DNA from: Streptomyces violaceorubidus | GTDB taxonomy: Bacteria > Actinomycetota > Actinomycetes > Streptomycetales > Streptomycetaceae | DNA: 64,000 nt | Direction: 5' to 3' | Assembly (NCBI RefSeq): GCF_000717995.1 | Contig: NZ_JODM01000018.1 | Location: 1 to 64,000 of the forward strand | Shown here: positions 1-8,341 of the stretch, piece after piece | How the letters are laid out: each line of letters starts with the position of its first letter | Position numbering within the stretch: the first letter of the stretch is position 1 | Program-made: the position numbers and the translations under genes | The notes under the pieces: generated by a model | Database searches by the model: none | What the model was told of the DNA's origin: nothing | Seen by the model: the letters and a program-made list of their open reading frames with translations, nothing else

Positions 1-5
1 CTCGG

Positions 6-69
6 GCAACGGAGCTCCTTCGGGAACAAGCTGTCTTGGACGACTGCCTGTACCAACGAGCTCCGTTGC
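6..69. repeat. 12-bp inverted repeat, possible mobile-element end
   Basis: GCAACGGAGCTC (6-17) is repeated in perfect inverted orientation as GAGCTCCGTTGC (58-69), 40 bases apart, at the window's left edge and just before a broken regulator gene. It could be the terminal region of an insertion sequence or a long-loop hairpin. No transposase reading frame is visible, and the left side is cut by the window edge. Confidence 0.3.
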
Positions 70-232
70 TCCATGTCAGGACTTTCTCAACTCCCTTGCG
101 TGACCTGCAAAAACGCTAACTACCCGGCCTTGGGTCAAGGCCCGTCCGCTGCCGCTGCGGGTGCGGCCGCGGTCGCGGTCGCGGGCGGCGGGGGCCGGCC
201 GGTGCGGAACCCGGGCGGGCACAGCGCGTCCC

Positions 233-711
233 CTGGTCGCCCGGCACCGGACCGATCTCGTACTGAGGGACACCCGTATGCCGGGGCTGGACGGCCTGGC
301 CACCACCGAACTGCTGCGCCGACGCCCACAGCCGCCGCAGGTGCTGATCCTCACCACCTTCACCACCACGCGTACATTCTGCGTGGCCTGCGTGCGGGCG
401 CCGTCGGCTACCTCCTCAAGCACACCCCTCCGCCACAGATCATCGCCGCGGTGGCGGACCCGGCACAGCAGACCAAGGCCGACGAGGACCGTGAACGCGT
501 CCAGGCCGTGAAGCTGTCGGACCGGCTGGGAGACCGCGAGCGGGAGATCGCCCTGGGGGTCGCCCGCTGTTTGACCAACTCCCAGATCGCGGCGGCGTGC
601 TGCACGATCCTGCCCACGGTGAAGGCACACGTGTCGCACATACTCACCAAGCTGGATCTGAACAACCGGGTGCAGATCGCCCTGGTCGTGTATCGCGCCG
701 GACTCGTCTGA
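233..711 (+). pseudogene. LuxR-family response regulator remnant, frameshifted
   Basis: Two reading frames together give the C-terminal two thirds of a NarL/LuxR-type response regulator. One frame reads as the receiver with the phospho-acceptor-like stretch DTRMPGLDGL and continues to ILTTFTTT near base 365. The protein then resumes in another frame with LRGLRAGAVGYLLK and a helix-turn-helix ending in TVKAHVSHILTKL and RAGLV. The N-terminal part of the receiver is missing, so the gene is both truncated and frameshifted. The DNA-binding part is also unusually diverged (paired cysteines in the first helix). Its partner histidine kinase is not in the window. Confidence 0.7.
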
Positions 712-750
712 GCGCTGCACGGCGGCCGGGGCGGGGCCGGGCCGGGCTTG

Positions 751-1788
751 TCAGCGCTTTTCCGCGGGGGCCGGGCGCCGTCGGATGCCGAACCCGCCGC
801 GGACCCACCATGCGGACAGGGCGACGAGCACGGCGGCGAGCGCTAGGCACAGCCCCGTCACCGTCCATTGAAGGGCCCACAGGTGGGAGGCGGGGTGATA
901 CTCGGCCCAGCGTCCGGTGATGCCGTGGGAGGTGAGGCACTGCTTGATGTCTCGGGAGGCATAGCAGTCCCAGACCTCGGACACGCGTCGGCCGTCCGGG
1001 GACAGCGGGCCGTCAGCCAGCAGCCACGCGTCGGCGGGAGCCGGGGGATCGACGGTGTGCTGTGCGTACGTGGTGTGGACGGGCCACAGGTGCGGCCGGG
1101 CCCGTTCGAGGAGGGCGAACAGTCCGGCGCCGGTGACGAGGGTGGCACCCATGGCGAGGACGGTCCGACGCAGGAAGATTCCGAGGGTCGTCCCCAGTAC
1201 GAGGAACACGACGCTGAGGCCGACGACCACGGGTCCGATCCCGTAGAAGGGGTACCACGAGTGCCAGGCGAACAGGGGGCCCATGGCCTGGGCAGCCGGG
1301 TGCCACCACCAGGTCATGGCGGCGGCGAACACACCGCTGACGAGTACGGTCATGGCGAGCGGGACGCTCAGTTTCGCCGCGAACCAGCGCATGCGCGGCA
1401 CGGACTGGGTGGCCACCATGCGGTACGTTCCGGATTCCAGTTCCTGGGCGAGTTGCGGCCCGCCGAGGAACATCCCGAACAGGAACGGGAGCAGCAGCAT
1501 GGCTTGCAGGGGGCGCCGCATCGGGAACTGGTAGTGCTGTCCGAACGCGTTGAGCCGGCCCAGGCACGGCATGGAGGTCTCCTGGCCCTGACAGGCATCC
1601 AGGTGCTGAGCGGTGACGGCCGCGGTGATGTGCTGGTGCTGCACGACGGCGTAGATGGCGACGGCCAGCGCGGCCACGATTCCGATCCAGAACGCGGTGC
1701 GGTTCTGCCGCCAGATCAGCCAGGTCAATCCGCGCAGGCGCGGGCGTCGGGGGTCGGCCGCGGGGGCCCCGAGGATCCCGGTGCTCAC
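751..1788 (-). CDS. ABC-2 type transporter permease
   Basis: This 345-residue integral membrane protein probably forms the channel of an exporter with the ATPase encoded just upstream. Hydrophobic segments lie near residues 31-48, 105-122, 150-170, 190-215, 222-240 and 310-330. A large loop follows the first helix, as in ABC-2 permeases of the GntR-linked YtrB type. Its GTG start overlaps the ATPase stop by four bases (GTGA), which indicates translational coupling. The substrate cannot be told; related Streptomyces pairs are associated with cell-envelope or antibiotic stress, but usually with a GntR repressor that is absent here. Confidence 0.8.
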   Translation of the reverse strand: MSTGILGAPAADPRRPRLRGLTWLIWRQNRTAFWIGIVAALAVAIYAVVQHQHITAAVTAQHLDACQGQETSMPCLGRLNAFGQHYQFPMRRPLQAMLLLPFLFGMFLGGPQLAQELESGTYRMVATQSVPRMRWFAAKLSVPLAMTVLVSGVFAAAMTWWWHPAAQAMGPLFAWHSWYPFYGIGPVVVGLSVVFLVLGTTLGIFLRRTVLAMGATLVTGAGLFALLERARPHLWPVHTTYAQHTVDPPAPADAWLLADGPLSPDGRRVSEVWDCYASRDIKQCLTSHGITGRWAEYHPASHLWALQWTVTGLCLALAAVLVALSAWWVRGGFGIRRRPAPAEKR

Positions 1789-2729
1789 GCCGCCACCTCG
1801 CTTCGGTCCGTGACCTGCGCGCTCGGAGTGAACAGTGGTGGTGCGTCGGGTGTGCGCAGGTAACCCAGGACGAGTTCTTCAAGGGTCGGGGTCCGGTGGT
1901 CGGTGTCCGGCGGCAGCCCGTGGTCGACTCGGACCAGGGAGGTGGTCCGTCCTCCGCCGCTGGTTGTCGCGATGACCTCGTACCCGTCCAGGCGCGCCCG
2001 GTGCCAGCGGTCTCCCGTCCCCGTGACCACCTGCCGGTGCTGGTCCAGAAGGAGGTCCACCTCGCCCGCCAGGCTGACGCGGCCGTTGTTGATCAGGAGC
2101 AGGTAGTCGCAGGCGCCCTCCAGTTCGGAGACCAGGTGGGAGGACATCACTACCGTGGAGCCGTCGCTGCGGGCCTGGTCCCGGAGGGTGTCGACCATCT
2201 GGTGCCGCACCAGCGGGTCCAAATCCGCCAGCGGTTCGTCCAGGAGCGTCAACCGGGGGCGCTTGCCGAGAGCGAGGGCGAAGGCGACACGGGTGGACTG
2301 ACCGCCCGAGAGGGTGCCGATCCTGGCGTTCATCGGGATGCCGCCGCCCTCGACGAGGGCCTCGGCGGTCTCCTGGTGCCAGGTGGGATTCAGCTCCTGC
2401 CCCATACGGAGGATTTCGCGGACGCGGAAGCGCGGGTAGAGGGCCTTCTGCTGGCCGAGGAACGCGGTGCTCCGGCGGGCCTCACGGCTGCCGGGGTGGT
2501 GTCCGGCCAGGGTGATCGTGCCGGTGGACGGTTCGATCAGGTGGGTGGCCAGGGACAGCAGGGTGGTCTTGCCCGCTCCGTTGGGGCCGACGAGTGCGGC
2601 CATCCGTCCGGCGGGCAGCCTGAAGGAGACGTCGCGCAGCGCCCACCCGCGGCGGTAGTACCTGCCCAGCCCGCGGGCCTCGACAGCGAGGGCTTCGGGG
2701 ACTTGCCCGTCTTGTGTGGAGTAGGTCAT
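1785..2729 (-). CDS. ABC transporter ATP-binding protein
   Basis: This 314-residue cytoplasmic ATPase energises the permease whose gene overlaps its stop. Walker A is GPNGAGKTT at residues 48-56, the signature is LSGGQSTRVAFAL, and Walker B is LTLLDEPLADLDP followed by a switch histidine in MSSHL. The frame stays open to 2957, but the ATG at 2729 is preferred: it has AGGAAGA/GCAGG upstream, and family-like sequence begins about 17 residues later. The C-terminal part after residue 220 is the variable extension seen in YtrB-like ATPases. Confidence 0.85.
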   Translation of the reverse strand: MTYSTQDGQVPEALAVEARGLGRYYRRGWALRDVSFRLPAGRMAALVGPNGAGKTTLLSLATHLIEPSTGTITLAGHHPGSREARRSTAFLGQQKALYPRFRVREILRMGQELNPTWHQETAEALVEGGGIPMNARIGTLSGGQSTRVAFALALGKRPRLTLLDEPLADLDPLVRHQMVDTLRDQARSDGSTVVMSSHLVSELEGACDYLLLINNGRVSLAGEVDLLLDQHRQVVTGTGDRWHRARLDGYEVIATTSGGGRTTSLVRVDHGLPPDTDHRTPTLEELVLGYLRTPDAPPLFTPSAQVTDRSEVAA

Positions 2730-3181
2730 GGCGTACTGGCCTGCGTTCTTCCTGTGAGGGGGCAGCGGCGGGCCGCGCTCCGTGTGCGGCGGCTCTGGAC
2801 CAGGTGTTGGTCTTACTGCTGCCGGGCCCGGTGGGGCGGCGCACGTGACGAAGTTATGGCTTGCACGGTGGCGGGGCTTCGGCAGAAAGACGGTGAGTGG
2901 TGGTTGCCGAAAGTCGGACTCGTGACGAGGCGTTCTATACCTTGGTAGGTCGTTCACGGCCGGGCGTCGGACTCCGGTGAACCGTCGGCGCCCCGCCCGA
3001 AGACGCGATCCGCCACGCGGCGGGAACTACGCCGACACCGTCCAAGTCGGGCCGGGGCGACCCTTCGACCAGGCGTCGGCGGTCCGGTGGCTCGACGTCC
3101 GGCAGCGCGGCCCCGGCCGCCTGCGCGGTCTGGTCACCGCCTGGGGGCGGACCTCTGTACCGAGTAGTCGGGCAGCGCGGG
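2730..3181. other. Gene-poor stretch upstream of the ABC exporter
   Basis: I see no convincing gene here. Frames on both strands are open because of high GC, but they lack recognisable motifs and have no ribosome binding sites. The exporter promoter should lie near 2740-2900. Confidence 0.4.
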
Positions 3182-3406
3182 TCACGCGGCACGGAAATCG
3201 TGAGCCGGGCCGCCACGCCCCTCCACCCACCACCGGTCGTCCGGAACCGCTCCCGCGTCCTCCATGCCGGCGTCTTCGAGGAACACCGCCACGTCGTGAT
3301 CGCTGTAAGCGGTGCCGAGTATCTCGTCCCGGCCGTGACGGTGCACGGTGACCCGTCGGCCTCCGGAGTTCGAAGGCCGGTGCACGACGAGGTGCGCGCG
3401 ACTCAC
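3182..3406 (-). CDS. Small conserved hypothetical protein (74 aa)
   Basis: This short frame reads like a genuine Streptomyces protein. It has an N-terminal positively charged beta-like segment, then DEILGTAYSDHDVAVFLEDAG, and ends WWVEGRGGPAHDFRAA. I recall small uncharacterised actinobacterial proteins with the same DEILG-AYSDHD-FL-AG-WVEWRGG pattern, but I cannot assign a function. The start is a GTG with only a weak ribosome binding site. It stands alone between the ABC exporter and a PP2C phosphatase, both on the same strand. Confidence 0.55.
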   Translation of the reverse strand: MSRAHLVVHRPSNSGGRRVTVHRHGRDEILGTAYSDHDVAVFLEDAGMEDAGAVPDDRWWVEGRGGPAHDFRAA

Positions 3407-3684
3407 GTCCCCGGGGTTGTTTCTGTCGGCCCGGAAGCGCGAGTGGCATGCGAGGAGCGCGCGCGAGGGCGGTCGGCGGCCGGAGTCGTCGACGCAGGAG
3501 GCCGACTGCCCGCGGGGTGCAGGACGCCCTGTCCGAGGGCGGTCGGTGCGACGAGGGTGCCGAAGACCAGAACGATCAGCACCGTGTCGGACGGTGCCTG
3601 ATCGGTGGGGCCGAGCGTCCCGGCGGACGCCGTTGTCGCTGCGGACCGGACTCGTTCAGGGCGGGCCCGCTGCAAGGAAGTGGA

Positions 3685-4860
3685 TCACTCGTCGTCGGAC
3701 GGGGCGGGCTGGAAGGCGATGGCGACGAGGTCGTCGCCCAGGGTGGGGGCCCACCGGGCGACGTCCTCCTCGATGAAGGTGACAAGACGGGCGGGGGAGC
3801 CCGGCCCCGCACCGCCGGAGCAGAGCTCCTGGAGGCGTTCGCGCAGCGGGTAGAACGTTCCGGCGCCGTCGCGTGCCTCGGTGACCCCGTCGGAGTAGGC
3901 GATCAGGATGTCGCCGGGGTTCAGGAGGTGCGTCACGGCACGCGGAGGTGCGGTCAGCAGGTCGCTCATGCCGAGCGGCAGGCTGTGGTCGGTCTCCGCG
4001 ACCGACACCGTGCCCTGCCGGATGCCGACCAGAGGCTGATGTCCCCGGTCCAGGACCCGTACGGTACGGGCGTCGGCGGAGAACTCCAGCAGGACGGCCG
4101 TGACGAAGACCTCGTCCGCCGGTCCCGGGGCCTCACCGGGCGTGTATGCCGGGCCGGCTCCCATCGGTTCGGCCGGAGGGTTGTCGCGGTCCAGTTGCAG
4201 GGCCACGTCGATCCGCTCGGCCACCTGGCTCAGCGACGGCTGGAGCAGCGCCGCCTCCTGGAACGAGGAGATCACCGTGGCCACGGTCTGCGTCGCGCTG
4301 ATGCCCTTGCCCTTGACGTCCCCGACGATCACCCGGATGCCGAACGGCGTCGGGCGGACGCTGTAGAGGTCCCCGCCGATGAGCGCCTCGTCGTCCGCCG
4401 CCCGGTAGAAGCCGGCCACACGCAACGGGCCGATCCGGGCGGGCAGCGGGCGCAGCAGGGCCAGTTGCACGGCCTCGGCGACCGCCTGCACGCGGCGGAA
4501 ACGGCTCTCGGCCCGCCGGCGCACCCCACACAGCGCAGCGGACAGCAGGGTGACGACGGCCAGAACGGTCAGGGCGACGACGGTCATCGGGCCGACGTAG
4601 TCCTCGAGCACCTCGGTGACCGCCAGCAGCCCGCATCCGGCGGCGCCGACGGCGAGGACACCCAGCGGCGGGTACGTGAAGAGGGCCAGTACGACCGAGG
4701 CCGTCAGCAGCGAGCCGAAGAAGTAGCTCGGCGGTGTCACCCGGTCGAGCACCATGGTCGCCACGACGAGTGCGGGCGGGCCCCAGCGGAGCCACCGGGG
4801 CGGCCAGGGATGCCGCTCGGCCCACTGTCTGTGCTCCGCCGCGGCCCGCCCCGCGCCCAC
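3685..4860 (-). CDS. Membrane-anchored PP2C (SpoIIE/RsbU-type) phosphatase
   Basis: This 391-residue protein has about three N-terminal transmembrane helices (residues 28-110) followed by a PP2C-type serine/threonine phosphatase domain. Metal-binding signatures are visible: GGDLYSV and VGDVKGKG in the middle, and AYSDGVTEARD near the C-terminus. Such enzymes dephosphorylate anti-anti-sigma factors in partner-switching stress circuits. No GAF, PAS or kinase domain is present, so sensing would have to go through the membrane part. The start is a GTG with a weak upstream GGGG. No anti-sigma or anti-anti-sigma gene is adjacent, so its partner lies elsewhere. Confidence 0.85.
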   Translation of the reverse strand: MGAGRAAAEHRQWAERHPWPPRWLRWGPPALVVATMVLDRVTPPSYFFGSLLTASVVLALFTYPPLGVLAVGAAGCGLLAVTEVLEDYVGPMTVVALTVLAVVTLLSAALCGVRRRAESRFRRVQAVAEAVQLALLRPLPARIGPLRVAGFYRAADDEALIGGDLYSVRPTPFGIRVIVGDVKGKGISATQTVATVISSFQEAALLQPSLSQVAERIDVALQLDRDNPPAEPMGAGPAYTPGEAPGPADEVFVTAVLLEFSADARTVRVLDRGHQPLVGIRQGTVSVAETDHSLPLGMSDLLTAPPRAVTHLLNPGDILIAYSDGVTEARDGAGTFYPLRERLQELCSGGAGPGSPARLVTFIEEDVARWAPTLGDDLVAIAFQPAPSDDE

Positions 4861-5589
4861 GCTGTCACCCCGTTCCTCACACGTTCCCGGTCCCAGGCTC
4901 GGTGAGCATCATGCACGAGTGGGCACGCCCCGGACGGCACCAACCCACCGCGCGACGGCACTGCGCGGAGCACGGGCCGCCGTGAAGTCGCCGCCCCGGT
5001 GGTCCGAGCCCTCCCCGCCGAGCGGTGCTCTGGACGGCAGACGCGAACACGGCCGGGGACGTCCTCACGGAAGTACGCTCGTGCGGGTGAAGGGGCGGCT
5101 TCCCGGGGCACGACCGTGCTCCCTAACCGTGCACTGTGGCCTTCCCCGGCAGATATCCAGGTACTCGGGGACAGATGGCCCTGATGGATCCGCTGGTGCC
5201 GGCTGCGGCGACGGCGTCCGGGTGGACGCCAGGCCGCACACCAGAAAAGCAACCGTGTCGTGGTGGCGCGGCGGCGGGCCGGAGGACGCCCGGCTTCGGT
5301 CCGCAGGGGCCGTCCGGCGGTGTGCGGGACCGCGGCCTCTGACAGCGCGGAAAGCCGGCCCAGCAGCGGTGCCGAGAGCTTGAAACCGACGGTCATCAAC
5401 GCCGTGTCGAACTGTCGCGCGGCGATGCCGCCCTCCCCCGCGGAGCCCCTCGGACGGGGGACGCGACGGGTGTGCCGGATGACCATTGCTTCGAGACCGT
5501 GCGCCATTCGGGGATGATCGCACTCCCGTGCAGGGCGCCGCACCAGGCTTTCCCCGTGCTCGCCGCGACGGCGGGCCGTGACAGCGGCG
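4861..5589. other. Long non-coding stretch with possible gene debris
   Basis: No intact gene is visible between the phosphatase start and the terminator of the SapA-like gene. GC-rich frames are open on both strands without motifs. The only protein-like stretch is the short minus-strand fragment annotated at 5298-5426. Confidence 0.4.
5298..5426 (-). pseudogene. Possible fragment of an unidentified protein gene
   Basis: About 40 residues on the minus strand (including FDTALMTVGFKLSAPLLGRL followed by SALSEAAV) have the composition and helical pattern of real Streptomyces protein. The sequence on both sides degenerates into low-complexity arginine/proline text. This looks like a decayed piece of a larger helical protein. 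I do not recognise the parent family with certainty. Confidence 0.25.
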
Positions 5590-5625
5590 GGCGGCCTGCC
5601 GCGCCCGGGGACGCGGCAGGCCGCC
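5590..5625 (-). terminator. Terminator of the SapA-like gene
   Basis: A perfect 14-bp stem (GGCGGCCTGCCGCG with its complement) around an 8-base loop lies 43 bases after the stop codon. It has no U-tract, as is common in Streptomyces. Confidence 0.75.
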
Positions 5626-5667
5626 GTGGTGGGTCACCGCCGGACGGCGGCCCTCATGAGCGGTGGA

Positions 5668-6117
5668 TCACCGGACGGTGGTGACCCGGTGCTCGGTGCG
5701 GGCGGCGCAGTTGGAGCCGGTGATCTGGACGCTGACGTTGCCGATGCTGCCGCCCCAGTCCACGCAGTGGCCCTTGCCGTAGACGTAGGTGGGGCCGGCG
5801 TACGAGGTGTACTTCCCGTAGTCCTCGTCGTACGCCTCGGTGTCGGGCACGTAGACCCACGCGGACATGTCCGTCGCGGTGCCGGGGGCGCTGCGGATGG
5901 TCGCGACGCAGTTCTTGCCGTTGGCGGCGTTGTAGGTGAGGTAGACGGTGCCGCGCGAGCCGACGGCGGCCGAGTTGACGGTCTTGTAGCCGCTGCCGCA
6001 GACCTTCTCGGGCGTGGTGTTGGGAGCGGCGGACGCGGGTGCGGCGAGCGCCGTCGCGGTGCCCAGGGCCAGGGTCGCCACGGCGGTGGCGGACAGGACG
6101 GAACGCGTGATGCGCAT
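5668..6117 (-). CDS. Spore-associated protein A (SapA)-like secreted protein
   Basis: This 149-residue exported protein has a clear signal peptide (MRITRSVLSATAVATLALG, cleavage after APASA near residue 33). The mature domain has the SapA pattern: CGSGYKTVNSA, TVYLTYNAANGKNCVATI, YTSYAGPTYVYGKGHCVDWGG. Four cysteines are placed to form two disulphides. SapA was described as a protein associated with Streptomyces coelicolor spores; its biochemical role is unknown. The frame extends upstream to 6213, but the ATG at 6117 is chosen because AAGGGGG sits five bases before it and the signal peptide starts there. Confidence 0.85.
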   Translation of the reverse strand: MRITRSVLSATAVATLALGTATALAAPASAAPNTTPEKVCGSGYKTVNSAAVGSRGTVYLTYNAANGKNCVATIRSAPGTATDMSAWVYVPDTEAYDEDYGKYTSYAGPTYVYGKGHCVDWGGSIGNVSVQITGSNCAARTEHRVTTVR

Positions 6118-6499
6118 ATTTCCCCCTTGCGGTCGTTGGAGTTGTTTGCTCCTGTCTGGTGTGACTACGGGCAGCAGGGATTGGTTGTGCTCCGGATGGG
6201 TCTTTTCCTTCAATTCCTCAGCGACAGACGGGTGTTCGAATGAAACCGGTCAGGGCCCATTGCTGTGTTTGGTGGGCGGTCGGGACCTGTGCGAATCTTC
6301 TGGTACTCCTCCGAAAGGGCTCACTCTCGTGATCGGCATGATCGTCTGGGACCTCCGCTCTCGCGCTTCGACGCGAGAGCGGTAGCCGGCACCTGCCTCC
6401 TGACGCACACGTCTGTCCGAGCGGACAGACGTGGGTTCGCCCTGCTCCTCGTCGAAGTGCTCTTCGTGCCCCCGCAGGCTCGACCACGAGGAGTACCCG
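6118..6499. promoter_or_regulatory. Divergent intergenic region with two perfect inverted repeats
   Basis: This region separates the SapA-like gene (minus) from the methyltransferase gene (plus). It holds CGCTCTCGCG with its complement six bases later (6356-6381), and CACGTCTGTCCG with its complement two bases later (6408-6433). Both lie on the methyltransferase side, 67-144 bases before its GTG. The second is nearly continuous and resembles a TetR- or MarR-type operator; the first could be an operator or an attenuator hairpin. There is no protein-coding sequence here. Confidence 0.45.
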
Positions 6500-7639
6500 G
6501 TGTCCACCATCCACTGGACCGACAACGACACCCCCCGATCCGCCCGCTGGCATTCCGAGAGCGCGGCCCCCCTCCCCCGGCGGACCGTCGTCGCGGACGA
6601 CCGGATGAAAGCCGACGACGCCTACCGGCAGGCGTGCGAGGGAACGGCCCTGCTCTGGCAGGGCGACTTCCACAACGCCCGGCAACTGCTCCGGGCCATG
6701 GGCCACCGCGTCGACCGCAAGCCTCCCGGGCCCGGCACGTCACCGAGTGAGAGCTTCCACCTGCACCGGCGCGGCAGCGGTCACCGCGCCCGGGTCCTCG
6801 GAAAGCTCCTGGTACTGCTGGACGACGACTACACGCTGGGGTTGCGCCGGGCCCCCGACGTCCGGCAGGCGTGCAGGGAGGCCTACGGTCCTGCGACGGG
6901 CCCCACCGCGGTCTCCCTGCGCGAACTGCTCGGTGTGATCGGCGCACACCAGTGGCGGCGCAGAGGCGTCGAGGTACCGGCGCTCGGGGCTCGGATCCAC
7001 CCGCACTACGGCGTGTTCGCGCCCGTCAGGGGCGAGTACGTCGACCTGGTCGCCCGCACGCCGCTGCCACCGGCGGCGCGGCACGGTCCCACCACCAGCA
7101 CGGCGTTCGACCTCGGCACGGGGACCGGTGTCCTCGCCGCGGTCCTGGCCCACCGGGGAATCCGGCGGGTCGTGGCCACCGACATCAGCCCGCGTGCCCT
7201 GGCCTGCGCCGGGGAGAACGTCCACCGGCTCGCGCTGTCCGACCGCATCGAGGTGTCGAGCGACCCGGGCCTGTACCCCGAGGGCCGCGCCCACCTCGTC
7301 GTCTGCAACCCGCCCTGGCTGCCCGCCCGCCCGACCGGCCCCGTCGAACAGGGCGTCTACGACCCGGACGGCACCATGCTCCACGGCTTCCTCACCGGAC
7401 TGTCCGCTCACCTCCGGCCGGGCGGCGAGGGCTGGCTCGTCCTGTCCGACCTGGCAGAACACCTCGACCTGCGGACCCGTCAGCAACTGCTCGACGCCAT
7501 CGGGGCGGCGGGGCTCCATGTCGTGGGCAGGAGCGACACCAGGCCGCGTCACCCCCGCGCCAAGGACACCTCCGACCCGCTGCACGCGGCACGGAGCGCC
7601 GAGACCACGTCCCTGTGGCGCCTGGCCCCGGCACCCTGA
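6500..7639 (+). CDS. SAM-dependent methyltransferase (HemK/small-domain type)
   Basis: This 379-residue enzyme has a Rossmann methyltransferase domain in its second half. Motif I is FDLGTGTGVLA, the acidic loop is VATDISPRAL, and motif IV is VVCNPPWLP. The NPPW motif is typical of enzymes that methylate planar amide or ring nitrogens, such as HemK/PrmC and RsmC. The N-terminal 160 residues form a separate domain that I do not recognise. The GTG start at 6500 has GAGGAG six bases upstream. Two perfect inverted repeats in the promoter region suggest regulated expression. The substrate is unknown. Confidence 0.75.
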   Translation: MSTIHWTDNDTPRSARWHSESAAPLPRRTVVADDRMKADDAYRQACEGTALLWQGDFHNARQLLRAMGHRVDRKPPGPGTSPSESFHLHRRGSGHRARVLGKLLVLLDDDYTLGLRRAPDVRQACREAYGPATGPTAVSLRELLGVIGAHQWRRRGVEVPALGARIHPHYGVFAPVRGEYVDLVARTPLPPAARHGPTTSTAFDLGTGTGVLAAVLAHRGIRRVVATDISPRALACAGENVHRLALSDRIEVSSDPGLYPEGRAHLVVCNPPWLPARPTGPVEQGVYDPDGTMLHGFLTGLSAHLRPGGEGWLVLSDLAEHLDLRTRQQLLDAIGAAGLHVVGRSDTRPRHPRAKDTSDPLHAARSAETTSLWRLAPAP

Positions 7640-7710
7640 ACCGGAAGGGGCCACGGACGGGTACGGTCGACGGCACGCGTGGTCAGTCTCCGTGGCGCAC
7701 CTGGTCACCC

Positions 7711-7733
7711 GGTGGTCCGCGCGGCGGACCACC
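7711..7733 (+). terminator. Hairpin between methyltransferase and flavoprotein genes
   Basis: GGTGGTCCGC and its perfect complement flank a 3-base loop, 72 bases after the methyltransferase stop and 8 bases before the next ATG. It may terminate the first transcript. It could equally act on the second gene, since it occupies the place where a ribosome binding site would be. Confidence 0.5.
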
Positions 7734-7741
7734 ATGCGGGC

Positions 7742-8341
7742 ATGACCAGCGAAACCCCGTCCACCTTCGATGGACGTCTGCTCATCGGCGCCACCGGCTC
7801 CGCGGCCGTCGCCCTGCTCCCGGCCTACATCAACGCCCTGCGCGCCACGTTCACCGGCACCGTCACCGTGGTGATGACCCACACCGCCGGTGTGTTCCTG
7901 CCGCCGCACACCGTCAGCCTGTTCGCGGACCGTGTGGTGACGGGCGCTCGGGACGCCTGGCAGCGGGAGAACCCGGGGACCCTGGCGGCAGAGCACGACC
8001 TGATGGCCGTCCTGCCGTCCAGCGCCCACACCCTCTCCGCCGTCGCCACGGGCGCCGCGCCCAACCTGCTGACCGCGACGGTCGCGGCCGCCGAGGTCCC
8101 CGTGGTCTTCTTCCCGGTGATGACCGGCGCGATGTGGGCCAAGCCCGCCGTGCGGCGCAATGTGGACCAGCTCCGTCTCGACGGCCACCACGTCGTCGAC
8201 CCGCGGGTGGGGCAGCGCTACGACGTCGCCCTCGGCAGGTTCGTCGAGTCGCCGATGCCGCCGGCTCCGCCCGCGGTCGTCGAGGTGGTCGGTAAGTTCA
8301 TGCCCCGCCGCGGGCCGGTGGCGGACCGACCGTCACCCTGA
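7742..8341 (+). CDS. Flavoprotein of the HFCD (EpiD/MrsD/Dfp) family
   Basis: This 199-residue protein belongs to the homo-oligomeric FMN-binding cysteine decarboxylase family. It starts with the nucleotide-binding loop LLIGATGSAA, has PSSAHT in place of the PASANT motif, and has PVMTGAMWAKPAVRRN where family members carry the PAMN-MW-PA-RN substrate clamp. Relatives include phosphopantothenoylcysteine decarboxylase and lanthipeptide decarboxylases. No lanthipeptide precursor or modification gene is nearby, so the substrate is open. No ribosome binding site is obvious; a hairpin precedes the ATG. It converges with the AraC gene, and the two coding ends overlap by nine bases. Confidence 0.75.
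   Translation: MTSETPSTFDGRLLIGATGSAAVALLPAYINALRATFTGTVTVVMTHTAGVFLPPHTVSLFADRVVTGARDAWQRENPGTLAAEHDLMAVLPSSAHTLSAVATGAAPNLLTATVAAAEVPVVFFPVMTGAMWAKPAVRRNVDQLRLDGHHVVDPRVGQRYDVALGRFVESPMPPAPPAVVEVVGKFMPRRGPVADRPSP

Noticed and set aside
3403..3675. A 90-codon minus-strand frame containing one hydrophobic stretch
   Set aside because: Only a single weak hydrophobic segment flanked by arginine/proline/threonine-rich low-complexity text, with no ribosome binding site; not enough to call a gene.
7742..8341. Lanthipeptide or RiPP cluster suggested by the EpiD/MrsD-like flavoprotein
   Set aside because: No precursor peptide, dehydratase or cyclase gene is nearby; the family also includes unrelated decarboxylases.
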